24,241 nucleotides of DNA from assembly GCA_964474455.1 (NCBI GenBank), contig CAYYSU010000038.1, positions 1 through 24,241 of the forward strand. The letters run 5' to 3'. This DNA comes from BM520 sp964474455 (GTDB lineage Bacteria > Bacteroidota > Bacteroidia > Bacteroidales > BM520). The notes under the pieces are model-generated. The model did not search any database. It worked only from the letters and a program-made list of their open reading frames with translations, and was not told where the DNA came from. Position numbers and translations under genes: made by a program. Positions 15,058-22,513 of the stretch are shown here, in pieces; the first letter of the stretch is position 1; the number at the start of each line of letters is the position of its first letter.

Positions 15058-17453
15058 TTTGTGTGATTTTTAATTCTCATTCCGTAGAAGGAGCGGTACA
15101 CGAAAAGAAGTGCTACCACCAGGAACGCTGCGCCAATCCATATCGAAGCCACCGACTGCTCATTTTCAATCATCCTGATGGATATTTCTGCTGCCAGAAG
15201 TCCGAAAAGTGTTGAGAACTTTATTATCGGGTTCAACGAAACAGAAGAGGTATCCTTATAAGGATCTCCCACGGTATCGCCCACAACGCAGGCTTCGTGC
15301 AGAGGGGTGTTTTTTTCCTTAAGATCTACCTCTACCACTTTCTTGGCGTTGTCCCAGGCACCACCGGCATTGGCCATATACATGGCCTGGAATAATCCGA
15401 ACACTGCAATGGAGATAAGATACGCTACGAAGAAGTTAGGGCTGATAAATGCAAAGGCAAGAGTGATGCTGAATATCACCCCGAAGATGTTCCACATTCC
15501 ATTCTGGGCATATTTTGTGCATATCTTTACCACAGCTATACTGTCTTCAATATCCGCCTCGTCTTTGTCGAGTTGGATATTTTTCTTTATGAACTCTACT
15601 GCTCTATATGCACCTGTTGTCACAGCCTGCATCGATGCCCCTGTAAACCAGTAAATCACAGCACCACCAGCAATAAAACCCAGAAGTATCGGCGCCGAAG
15701 TCAGTTGAATATCCAAAAATCCTGCTTCCTCCAGAATAAGGATAATACTAAATATCATGGTGGTGGCACCAATTACTGCTGTACCAATGAGTACGGGTTT
15801 TGCTGTGGCTTTAAAGGTGTTACCGGCAGAATCATTTTCTTCCAGATAATGCTTTCCGGTCTCGAAGTTAGGACGAAAGCCAAAGTCACGTTTTATCTCG
15901 TCGTGGATATATTCAATGCTTTCGATACGTGAAAGCTCAAATACAGACTGTGCGTTGTCGGTCACAGGGCCGTAGCTGTCAACAGCAATTGTTACAGGGC
16001 CCATTCCCAGGAACCCGAATGCCACAAGACCAAATGCGAAGATACTGGGATGAATCATCAGCTCTCCAAGCCCCAGGCCACTTATGAAATATGCAATAGC
16101 CATAAGTCCTACCATGACCATTCCTTTCCAGAATGCGCTGAAGTTACCGGCAACCATACCCGATAGGATGTTCAGAGATGCACCTCCTTCACGGCTTGCG
16201 ATAACAACCTCCTGTACGTGACGTGCCTTCGACGATGTAAAGGCTTTTGTCAGCTCGGGGATTAATGCAGCGGCAAGGGTACCACAGCTAATAATAGTGG
16301 CAAGCTTCCACCAGATATCAGTCATATTGAACCCGCTTTCTGTGGTTATATCGCCAATTAACAGATAGCTTACCAGGTATGTTCCCACGATAGAGATTAT
16401 GGAAGTGATCCATACCAGCGTGGTAAGTGGCGTTTCAAAGTTGAATTTCTCCTTATCTTTAAATCTTTTGTTGGAGATCCTGTCGTTGAGCCAATATGAA
16501 AACAGCGATGTTAGCACCATCATAATACGCATAGCAAAGATCCATACTATGACGATTCCCTGGAAAGGGATCTCTTTGAATGCGAGGATGATAAATGTTA
16601 TAAGCGCAACACCTGTAACGCCGTATGTTTCAAAACCGTCGGCAGTAGGGCCTACAGAATCACCTGCATTATCACCCGTACAGTCAGCGATAACACCCGG
16701 GTTACGCGGGTCATCTTCTCCGATGTTAAAAACGATTTTCATAAGGTCGGCGCCGATATCAGCGATCTTGGTAAAGATGCCCCCGGCGATACGCAGTGCG
16801 CTGGCACCAAGTGATTCACCTATTGCGAAACCGATAAAACATGCCCCTGCAGCTTCTCCTGGTACAAAGAGCAGTATGAAAAGCATCATGATAAGCTCTA
16901 CGGAGATAAGAAGAACGCCAACACTCATTCCCGCCTTGAGAGGTATTCTTACCACATCCCACGGTTTTGTTTTAAGTGAAGCAAATGAGGTTCTGGCATT
17001 GGCACGTGTGTTAATGCGAATACCAAACCATGCCACGCCATAGGAGCCCAGGATACCAAGCACCGTCCACAGGAGAATGAGCAGCGTTCTGCTAACAGTC
17101 ATCTGGCTCAGGTAGCCAAAATAATATATTATTACCACGGCCAGGATGGCAAATAGGATAACTAGAAACTTTCCTTGTTGTAGTAGATAAGTTTTACATG
17201 TGGTGTAAATAACTTCAGCCACTTTTAACATGGAGTTATGAGCCGGCAGTTTTTCTATCCGTTTGTATTGCCACAACCCGAATAAAATGCCAAAAATGGA
17301 GATTATGATTCCATAAAAAAGTAGTGTCCAACCATTAACGCCTAAATTTGAAAAAATACTCTCTTTTAGGTTTGGGATTACGAGATCCGCTTCGCTGGCA
17401 AAGGATGCCACCGGCAATAACAAGATTGCCAAAATTGATAGTTTTCTCTTCAT
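15054..17453 (-). CDS. hppA: Membrane-bound proton-translocating pyrophosphatase, divergent K+-independent type
   Basis: This 799-residue protein with about 16 membrane helices hydrolyses pyrophosphate to pump cations out of the cytoplasm. Substrate and Mg2+ motifs are present: ADIGAD (231-236), EDDPRNPG (246-253), GDNAGDS (260-266), DSYGPVTDNA (492-501), NAGGAWDNAKK (695-705) and GDTVGDPYKDTSS (725-737). The first loop differs from the usual DVGADLVGKVE (it reads DIGADLMKIVF), and IADCTGDNAGDSVGPTADG replaces the canonical IADNVGDNVGD block. In GNTFKAT the lysine K548 sits where K+-independent enzymes have Lys and K+-dependent ones Ala. These traits fit the distantly related, Na+-regulated H+-PPases described from Chlorobium. 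The first ATG follows a good promoter and gives an N-terminal signal-like helix. The repeat-protein gene is coupled downstream. Confidence 0.85.
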   Translation of the reverse strand: MKRKLSILAILLLPVASFASEADLVIPNLKESIFSNLGVNGWTLLFYGIIISIFGILFGLWQYKRIEKLPAHNSMLKVAEVIYTTCKTYLLQQGKFLVILFAILAVVIIYYFGYLSQMTVSRTLLILLWTVLGILGSYGVAWFGIRINTRANARTSFASLKTKPWDVVRIPLKAGMSVGVLLISVELIMMLFILLFVPGEAAGACFIGFAIGESLGASALRIAGGIFTKIADIGADLMKIVFNIGEDDPRNPGVIADCTGDNAGDSVGPTADGFETYGVTGVALITFIILAFKEIPFQGIVIVWIFAMRIMMVLTSLFSYWLNDRISNKRFKDKEKFNFETPLTTLVWITSIISIVGTYLVSYLLIGDITTESGFNMTDIWWKLATIISCGTLAAALIPELTKAFTSSKARHVQEVVIASREGGASLNILSGMVAGNFSAFWKGMVMVGLMAIAYFISGLGLGELMIHPSIFAFGLVAFGFLGMGPVTIAVDSYGPVTDNAQSVFELSRIESIEYIHDEIKRDFGFRPNFETGKHYLEENDSAGNTFKATAKPVLIGTAVIGATTMIFSIILILEEAGFLDIQLTSAPILLGFIAGGAVIYWFTGASMQAVTTGAYRAVEFIKKNIQLDKDEADIEDSIAVVKICTKYAQNGMWNIFGVIFSITLAFAFISPNFFVAYLISIAVFGLFQAMYMANAGGAWDNAKKVVEVDLKEKNTPLHEACVVGDTVGDPYKDTSSVSLNPIIKFSTLFGLLAAEISIRMIENEQSVASIWIGAAFLVVALLFVYRSFYGMRIKNHTK

Positions 17454-17478
17454 ACCTGATTTGTTGGTGATTTTTCAG

Positions 17479-17512
17479 CAAAGTTAATGACATTAATTAA
17501 TATTTATTGCAA
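17479..17512 (-). promoter_or_regulatory. Promoter of hppA (TTG-n23-TAACTTTG)
   Basis: On the minus strand TAACTTTG (17479-17486) is an exact TAnnTTTG -7 element and a TTG (17510-17512) lies 23 bases upstream, within the wide spacing seen in Bacteroidota. Transcription would begin near 17474, giving a leader of about 20 bases before the ATG at 17453. A weaker TACTTTAG near 17635 on the plus strand may serve the divergent bifunctional-nuclease gene. Confidence 0.55.
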
Positions 17513-17684
17513 TCGTTTGCGTAAAATTATACAAATATTTAATATTTTACATATAAAAAATCCTGAGTATGTTGAATGTTCGTTTCTTTAATATAAAAAG
17601 GATGGTTTTCATTCTCCGCCTTGGAAATAAATTTTTACTTTAGCCCTCTGAACAAATAGCGTTTCTCAGGGTTAAAAAAATCAG

Positions 17685-18278
17685 ATGGGAGAAAAGGATA
17701 AAATAAAGCTTAAAATTGTTGGGATGTCATACAGCCATTCACAACATGGTGCGTATGCGTTGATACTTGGTGAAGAGCCGGGGATACGTCGCCTGCCAAT
17801 TATTATTGGTGGTTTTGAAGCCCAGGCCATAGCTCTGGAACTGGAGGATATGAAACCCTCCAGACCACTTACTCACGATCTCTTTAAGTTTTTTACCGAA
17901 TCCTTTGGTGTTACTATTGGCCAGGTTATAATAGATAAATTTGTGGAAGGTGTATTTCATGCAAAAATTTACTGCCACGACCAATATGACAACCTCCAGG
18001 TGATAGACTCCCGTACTTCCGACGCTATCGCCATAGCATTGCGCATGGGATGTCCGTTTTATACCTACGAAAATATTATGCAGGAAGCAGGTATCGAGAT
18101 GGATGATTCCGATGTTGACGATTCTGACGAGCTGTTTGAACAGAACGAAAAGCCCCTACAAAACACTATGGAGAGCATCTCTATTGATGACCTCAAAGAG
18201 ATGCTGAAAGAGGCTGTCGAAAACGAGAACTATGAGCAGGCTTCTCGTATTCGTGATGAAATCAACAAACGCAAATAG
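17685..18278 (+). CDS. Bifunctional nuclease-domain (DUF151) protein with C-terminal UVR motif
   Basis: The 197-residue cytosolic protein has a BFN/DUF151 domain (about 7-135; blocks LPIIIGGFEAQAIALELE, RPLTHDL and SRTSDAIAIALRMG). An acidic linker follows, then a UVR motif (about 168-195; LKEMLKEAVENENYEQASRI with RDEI), the UvrB/UvrC-type helical hairpin that mediates protein contacts. BFN proteins have been reported to degrade RNA and DNA in plants, but the bacterial role is not settled. The pairing of BFN and UVR is a familiar bacterial arrangement. It leads a four-gene plus-strand operon with the nucleoside transporter 7 bases behind. The start is the only in-frame ATG that keeps the full domain, and it follows an A-rich leader. 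Confidence 0.82.
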   Translation: MGEKDKIKLKIVGMSYSHSQHGAYALILGEEPGIRRLPIIIGGFEAQAIALELEDMKPSRPLTHDLFKFFTESFGVTIGQVIIDKFVEGVFHAKIYCHDQYDNLQVIDSRTSDAIAIALRMGCPFYTYENIMQEAGIEMDDSDVDDSDELFEQNEKPLQNTMESISIDDLKEMLKEAVENENYEQASRIRDEINKRK

Positions 18279-18285
18279 AAACTCT

Positions 18286-19845
18286 ATGAAATTAATGAAA
18301 TTCCTGGGGATACTCTTCCTCTTTAGCGTTGTCATCGTTGGCACCGGTATGATCGTTGGTACCGACAGCCAACTGAAAACAGATAATCTCATTGAAGATG
18401 TTTTGTTAGGTAACAATCTACTTACAGATTCAGAGTCTGTCGCCGTAGTGGAAGAAGCTGTTGCAGAACCCGTTGAGGTTGTAGATGCTACGGCCGGGGA
18501 GAGTCCCTCCTCGGGAGAGTCCCTGGCACAGGTGCTCACCAATCTGGATAAAAGTAATGGAATATCATTTATAAATATCCTACGCGGACTGCTGGGTTTG
18601 GCTGCATTGCTCTTCATTTGTTACCTGTTTAGCATAAATCGTAAAGCTATCAACTGGGGTGTGGTGGCGCGCGGCTTAATTTTTCAGGTTCTGCTGGCTT
18701 TGGGTGTTCTATATGTACCTTTTATCCAATCTTTCTTTGAAGTTATTGGTAAGATGTTCGTGTATGTCCTGCAGGCTGCTGAATCCGGAGCGATATTCCT
18801 TCTGGGAGATCTTATTAATAATGACTCACTGGGATATATCTTCGCATTTAAAATCCTCCCTACGGTAATATTTTTTTCCGCTATCTCAAGTCTCCTGTTT
18901 TATTGGGGTATTATACAGGGCGTCGTTCGCGGATTGGCATGGGTCATGACGCGCATCATGAAGCTCTCCGGCACAGAGAGCCTTTCTCTGGCAGGGAATA
19001 TTTTCCTCGGACAAACAGAGTCACCACTGCTCATTAAGGCATACCTTGCAAACTTGAACAAATCGGAGCTCTTTATGGTAATGGTAGGAGGGATGGCTAC
19101 CATGGCAGGCGGTGTGCTTGCCGCTTATATCGGATTCCTTGGCGGGAACGACCCCGTGGCGCAGATGATATTTGCTAAACACCTTCTTGCGGCATCTGTT
19201 ATGGCCGCACCGGGAGCTGTGGTAGCGGCGAAGATTATTGTCCCTCAAACAGAGAGTATTGAGAAAAATGCTAGTATTAGCACAGAGAAAATTGGTGCTA
19301 ATGCTCTTGACGCCTTTTCAAATGGTACTACTGATGGTATGAAGCTGGCCGTGAATATCGCTGCTATGCTGTTGACATATATCGCTGCCATCGCGTTGTT
19401 AAATATTGTGCTCGGAAAAATCGGTGGCTGGACCAACCTCAATGACTGGATTGCTATGAATACTGGATATCAGAATTTATCACTTCAGTTTATCATGGGT
19501 TATGCGCTCTCTCCACTGATGTGGCTGCTGGGTGTCCCCGGTTCGGATATCGCTTATCTGGGGCAGTTGCTTGGCGAAAAGACCATCCTTAACGAATTTG
19601 TTGGGTATGGAAGCCTCTCTGCACTGATAAATAATGGTATGCTTAAGCCAAAATCAATTATAATGGCTACCTATCTGTTGTGTGGTTTTGCCAACTTTAG
19701 CTCAGTGGGAATTCAGATTGGCGGTATCGGAGTCTTGGCACCAAACCAAAAAGTTAATCTCTCAAAATTTGGTATGAGAGCTCTGCTGGCCGGTGCAGTA
19801 TCTGCACTTATTTCAGCTACCCTTATCGGGATGTTGATGGGGTAG
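18286..19845 (+). CDS. nupC: Concentrative nucleoside transporter (CNT/NupC family) with exported N-terminal extension
   Basis: CNT carriers import nucleosides with H+ or Na+. The core shows the family blocks GQTESPLLIKAY (242-253), GGMATMAGG (268-276) and the late CGFANFSSVGIQIGG. Before the core, residues 1-25 form a hydrophobic helix and about 26-85 an acidic, Ser-rich linker, an extension not present in E. coli NupC. I start at 18286 (MKLMKFLG) because the longer frame from 18232 would overlap the preceding gene by 47 bases and would put a charged, unlikely leader before the helix. The length from this start is 519 residues. The gene sits between the bifunctional-nuclease gene and thyA, which fits nucleoside salvage feeding the thymidylate pathway. 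Confidence 0.85.
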   Translation: MKLMKFLGILFLFSVVIVGTGMIVGTDSQLKTDNLIEDVLLGNNLLTDSESVAVVEEAVAEPVEVVDATAGESPSSGESLAQVLTNLDKSNGISFINILRGLLGLAALLFICYLFSINRKAINWGVVARGLIFQVLLALGVLYVPFIQSFFEVIGKMFVYVLQAAESGAIFLLGDLINNDSLGYIFAFKILPTVIFFSAISSLLFYWGIIQGVVRGLAWVMTRIMKLSGTESLSLAGNIFLGQTESPLLIKAYLANLNKSELFMVMVGGMATMAGGVLAAYIGFLGGNDPVAQMIFAKHLLAASVMAAPGAVVAAKIIVPQTESIEKNASISTEKIGANALDAFSNGTTDGMKLAVNIAAMLLTYIAAIALLNIVLGKIGGWTNLNDWIAMNTGYQNLSLQFIMGYALSPLMWLLGVPGSDIAYLGQLLGEKTILNEFVGYGSLSALINNGMLKPKSIIMATYLLCGFANFSSVGIQIGGIGVLAPNQKVNLSKFGMRALLAGAVSALISATLIGMLMG

Positions 19846-19873
19846 TATGTTGTTAATAAGATAATTATATAAT

Positions 19874-20668
19874 ATGAAACAGTATCTCGAACTGCTAGAT
19901 CACGTTCTGGTAAATGGTGTCCATAAGGACGACAGAACAGGCACCGGCACCATATCCACTTTTGGTTACCAGATGCGTTTCGACCTGCAAAAAGGCTTCC
20001 CGGTGCTTACCACCAAGAAGCTGCATCTGCGTTCTATTATCCATGAGCTGTTGTGGTTTCTGACAGGTTCCACTAACATAACTTACCTGAAAGAGAATAA
20101 AGTTTCTATTTGGGATGAATGGGCTGATGATGATGGTAACCTGGGGCCAATATACGGTTACCAGTGGCGCAGCTGGCCGGGTTATAATGGTCACCACATC
20201 GATCAGATAAAAAATGTTGTCGATTCCATAAAAAACAACCCTGACTCTCGGCGCCATCTGGTGTCAGCATGGAATGTGGGGCAGGTGGAAGAGATGGCTC
20301 TGCCACCGTGCCATCTGATGTTTCAGTTTTATGTAGCACAAGGAAAGCTCTCATGTCAACTTTACCAGCGCTCCTGCGATATCTTTTTGGGCGTGCCCTT
20401 CAACATCGCTTCTTACGCTTTATTAACGATGATGGTAGCACAGGTTACCGGACTGAAACCCGGAGAATTCGTTCATACTATGGGCGATGCCCATATTTAT
20501 ACGAATCATATCGAGCAGTGTAAACTTCAACTTACGCGTGAGCCTTTTGAACTTCCTGTTATGAATATTAATCCTGATATTAAAAATATAGACGATTTTG
20601 TATTTGAGGATTTTCAACTGGAGGGCTACGAGGCACATCCACATATTAAAGGTGCAGTATCTGTTTAA
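19874..20668 (+). CDS. thyA: Thymidylate synthase
   Basis: ThyA methylates dUMP to dTMP, using methylene-tetrahydrofolate as both carbon donor and reductant and releasing dihydrofolate. The 264 residues equal the length of the E. coli enzyme. Key parts are intact: DDRTGTGT (19-26), the catalytic Cys146 in LPPCHLMFQFYV, the phosphate-binding pair in DSRRHLVSAWNV (R126, R127), QRSCDIFLGVPFN and the closing EGYEAHPHIKGAVSV. It begins 28 bases after the transporter stop and is followed 9 bases later by folA, which recycles its dihydrofolate product. Confidence 0.97.
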   Translation: MKQYLELLDHVLVNGVHKDDRTGTGTISTFGYQMRFDLQKGFPVLTTKKLHLRSIIHELLWFLTGSTNITYLKENKVSIWDEWADDDGNLGPIYGYQWRSWPGYNGHHIDQIKNVVDSIKNNPDSRRHLVSAWNVGQVEEMALPPCHLMFQFYVAQGKLSCQLYQRSCDIFLGVPFNIASYALLTMMVAQVTGLKPGEFVHTMGDAHIYTNHIEQCKLQLTREPFELPVMNINPDIKNIDDFVFEDFQLEGYEAHPHIKGAVSV

Positions 20669-20677
20669 AACAATATT

Positions 20678-21178
20678 ATGAAAACATCAAAACTTATCTC
20701 TATAATCGTTGCTGTTGGTAAAAACCGTGCCATTGGATATGAAAACAAGCTTTTATGGTCGCTGCCTGACGACATGAAATTCTTTAAAGAGAAGACTACA
20801 GGGCATACGGTGATCATGGGCAGGAATACATACCTTTCTCTTCCCAAAGGTGCATTGCCAAATCGCAGGAATATTGTTATTACCATAGATAAGGAGGAGT
20901 CGTTTCCAAACTGTATTATGGTGAATAGTATTGAGGAAGCAATTCAACAGGCTGATGCTCACGGTGAAAATTTTGTTATGGGCGGCGCTTCAATTTACGA
21001 ACAATTTTTCTCCATTGCTCAAAAGCTTTATTACACCGATGTGGAGGACTCTCCACAGGCAGACACCTGGTTTCCTGAGGTTACTGATGATGAGTGGAGA
21101 CTTGTGAATGCTGTTCCGCACGCGGCAGACGAAAAGCATCCTGTGGCGTTTACTATCAAAGAGTTTGTTCGGAGTTAA
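20678..21178 (+). CDS. folA: Dihydrofolate reductase
   Basis: The 166-residue enzyme reduces dihydrofolate to tetrahydrofolate with NADPH. It shows IIVAVGKNRAIGYENKLLW (9-27), the active-site acid D32 in LPDDMKFFK (matching E. coli Asp27), the NADPH-binding VIMGRNTYLSLP and FVMGGASIYEQF. It lies 9 bases after thyA, the usual pairing because ThyA consumes the reduced folate. It is the last gene of the plus-strand operon and is followed by a convergent gene. Its length is normal for a chromosomal type I enzyme. Confidence 0.95.
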   Translation: MKTSKLISIIVAVGKNRAIGYENKLLWSLPDDMKFFKEKTTGHTVIMGRNTYLSLPKGALPNRRNIVITIDKEESFPNCIMVNSIEEAIQQADAHGENFVMGGASIYEQFFSIAQKLYYTDVEDSPQADTWFPEVTDDEWRLVNAVPHAADEKHPVAFTIKEFVRS

Positions 21179-21199
21179 CGAGCTTTTTAAATCCCTTTA

Positions 21200-21222
21200 T
21201 ATTATATTGTAATAATATAATA
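21200..21222. terminator. A/T-only hairpin between convergent genes, possible weak terminator
   Basis: TATTATATT (21200-21208) and AATATAATA (21214-21222) form a perfect 9-bp stem with a 5-base loop in the 69-base gap between the ends of folA and the minus-strand gene. The stem has no G or C and no clear T run on either side, so its strength is doubtful; position is the main argument. Confidence 0.3.
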
Positions 21223-21247
21223 ATATTGATCTTGAGTGGTGTTGATA

Positions 21248-22504
21248 TTAAGTTTTTTGTTTCTTTTTCTTTGCTGCAGGAAACAGTACATTGTTGAGAA
21301 TCAAGCGATAACCCGGTGAGTTGGGATGCAGGTTAAGATCTGTGGGGGGATCTCCAACACGGTGTTGATAATCTTCCGGGTCATGGCCACCATAATAAGT
21401 CCAGATCCCTTTTCCATACTCCCCGTGAATATACCGTACTTCTCTCGAAGATTTTGTCTCGCCCATAATAAGGACTTCCGGTTTCAAGTTGTCCCGGTTA
21501 AAGGATGTTGACTGCCCCATAAAACCTTTAATTACCTTTTCATGATTTTGGCATAGCATGGTAGGCACAGGATCCCACTTGGCACTAAAGTCAAAAAGGG
21601 TGAAAAAATCCTGACTCTTGGGCACCTTTCGGCGTTCTGTCATATCAATGCTGGAGATTTCGTATTCATAGGCATTCATGCTAATGGTGAAATCGGTAAA
21701 TGCCAGACAGTTGTCGTAGTTGAGTTTATCTTGTGCTCCCGGTTCAATGGGGTCGCCGTCGAACATCACATCACAGATATCTACGCCATCTGCTGCCAGT
21801 GCCACGTCGAAACTATCAGGCGCCGAGCACATGGCGAAGAGATATCCTCCGCCAGCCACAAAGTCGCGAATAGTTTTTGCCACCGCAAGTTTGCACTGAC
21901 TGACCTTGGAGAATCCTAATGCGCGGGCTGTCTCTTCAGCTATACGCTGGTTCTCCTGATACCATGCAACATCTTTATAGGCTCGCCAGAACTTGCCATA
22001 TTGCCCAGTAAAGTCTTCATGGTGAAGATGTAACCAGTCGTATAGTGGCAACACCCCGTCGAGGACTTCCTCGTCATAAATAACATCATAAGGAATCTCA
22101 GCATAGCTGAGCGCCAGGGTTACTGCATCATCCCAGGGTAGTTTGTTTTTTGGCGAATAGACCGCAATCTTAGGTGCTTTATGCAGCTTTACAGCATCCA
22201 TATTAACACCGGGGTCAGAGATCTCTGTGAGTATGGCAGTACTTTTGGCGTCAGCGATAACATTATAACTTATATCCCTTATCACACATTCACGTTCAAT
22301 ATCCTCATGGTGTTTCATCATAAAGCTGCCACCTCTGTAGTTTAGTAGCCAATAAACCTCTACGTTGTTTTGTAAAGTCCAGAATGCAAGTCCATAGGTC
22401 TTGAGATGGTTTTTCTGGCTCTGATCCATTGGAATAAGAATATATGCAGCCTGTGATATAGTTACTGCAAACAGCATTAATATTATGATAACAAATTTCT
22501 TCAT
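21248..22504 (-). CDS. Exported protein of the family often mislabelled 'asparagine synthetase B'
   Basis: The 418-residue protein has a signal peptide (about 1-19). It lacks both halves of a real asparagine synthetase: no N-terminal Cys2 glutaminase and no ATP-pyrophosphatase SGGxDS loop. What can be seen is an alpha/beta domain with PKIAVYSPKNKLPWDDAV (111-128), HHEDFTGQYG (161-170), FVAGGGYLFAMCSAPDSFD (215-233, C226 after a tight turn) and YIHGEYGKGIWTYYGGHDPED (358-378). The GGG-turn-Cys arrangement recalls class I amidotransferase-like or ThuA-like folds, which is an inference. The end, LFPAAKKKKQKT, is a form I remember as strongly conserved in Bacteroidota relatives. It follows dnaB by 9 bases in one transcript. 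The function is unknown. Confidence 0.75.
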   Translation of the reverse strand: MKKFVIIILMLFAVTISQAAYILIPMDQSQKNHLKTYGLAFWTLQNNVEVYWLLNYRGGSFMMKHHEDIERECVIRDISYNVIADAKSTAILTEISDPGVNMDAVKLHKAPKIAVYSPKNKLPWDDAVTLALSYAEIPYDVIYDEEVLDGVLPLYDWLHLHHEDFTGQYGKFWRAYKDVAWYQENQRIAEETARALGFSKVSQCKLAVAKTIRDFVAGGGYLFAMCSAPDSFDVALAADGVDICDVMFDGDPIEPGAQDKLNYDNCLAFTDFTISMNAYEYEISSIDMTERRKVPKSQDFFTLFDFSAKWDPVPTMLCQNHEKVIKGFMGQSTSFNRDNLKPEVLIMGETKSSREVRYIHGEYGKGIWTYYGGHDPEDYQHRVGDPPTDLNLHPNSPGYRLILNNVLFPAAKKKKQKT

Positions 22505-22513
22505 ATCAGGATG

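Noticed and set aside
16399..17043. Plus-strand open frame of 214 codons opposite hppA
   Set aside because: It lies wholly inside the clear pyrophosphatase gene and is a mirror of its codon pattern; the Ser/Pro-rich product matches nothing.
18232..18285. Longer start for the nucleoside transporter
   Set aside because: It would overlap the previous gene by 47 bases and put a charged, unlikely segment in front of the hydrophobic helix; the ATG at 18286 fits better.
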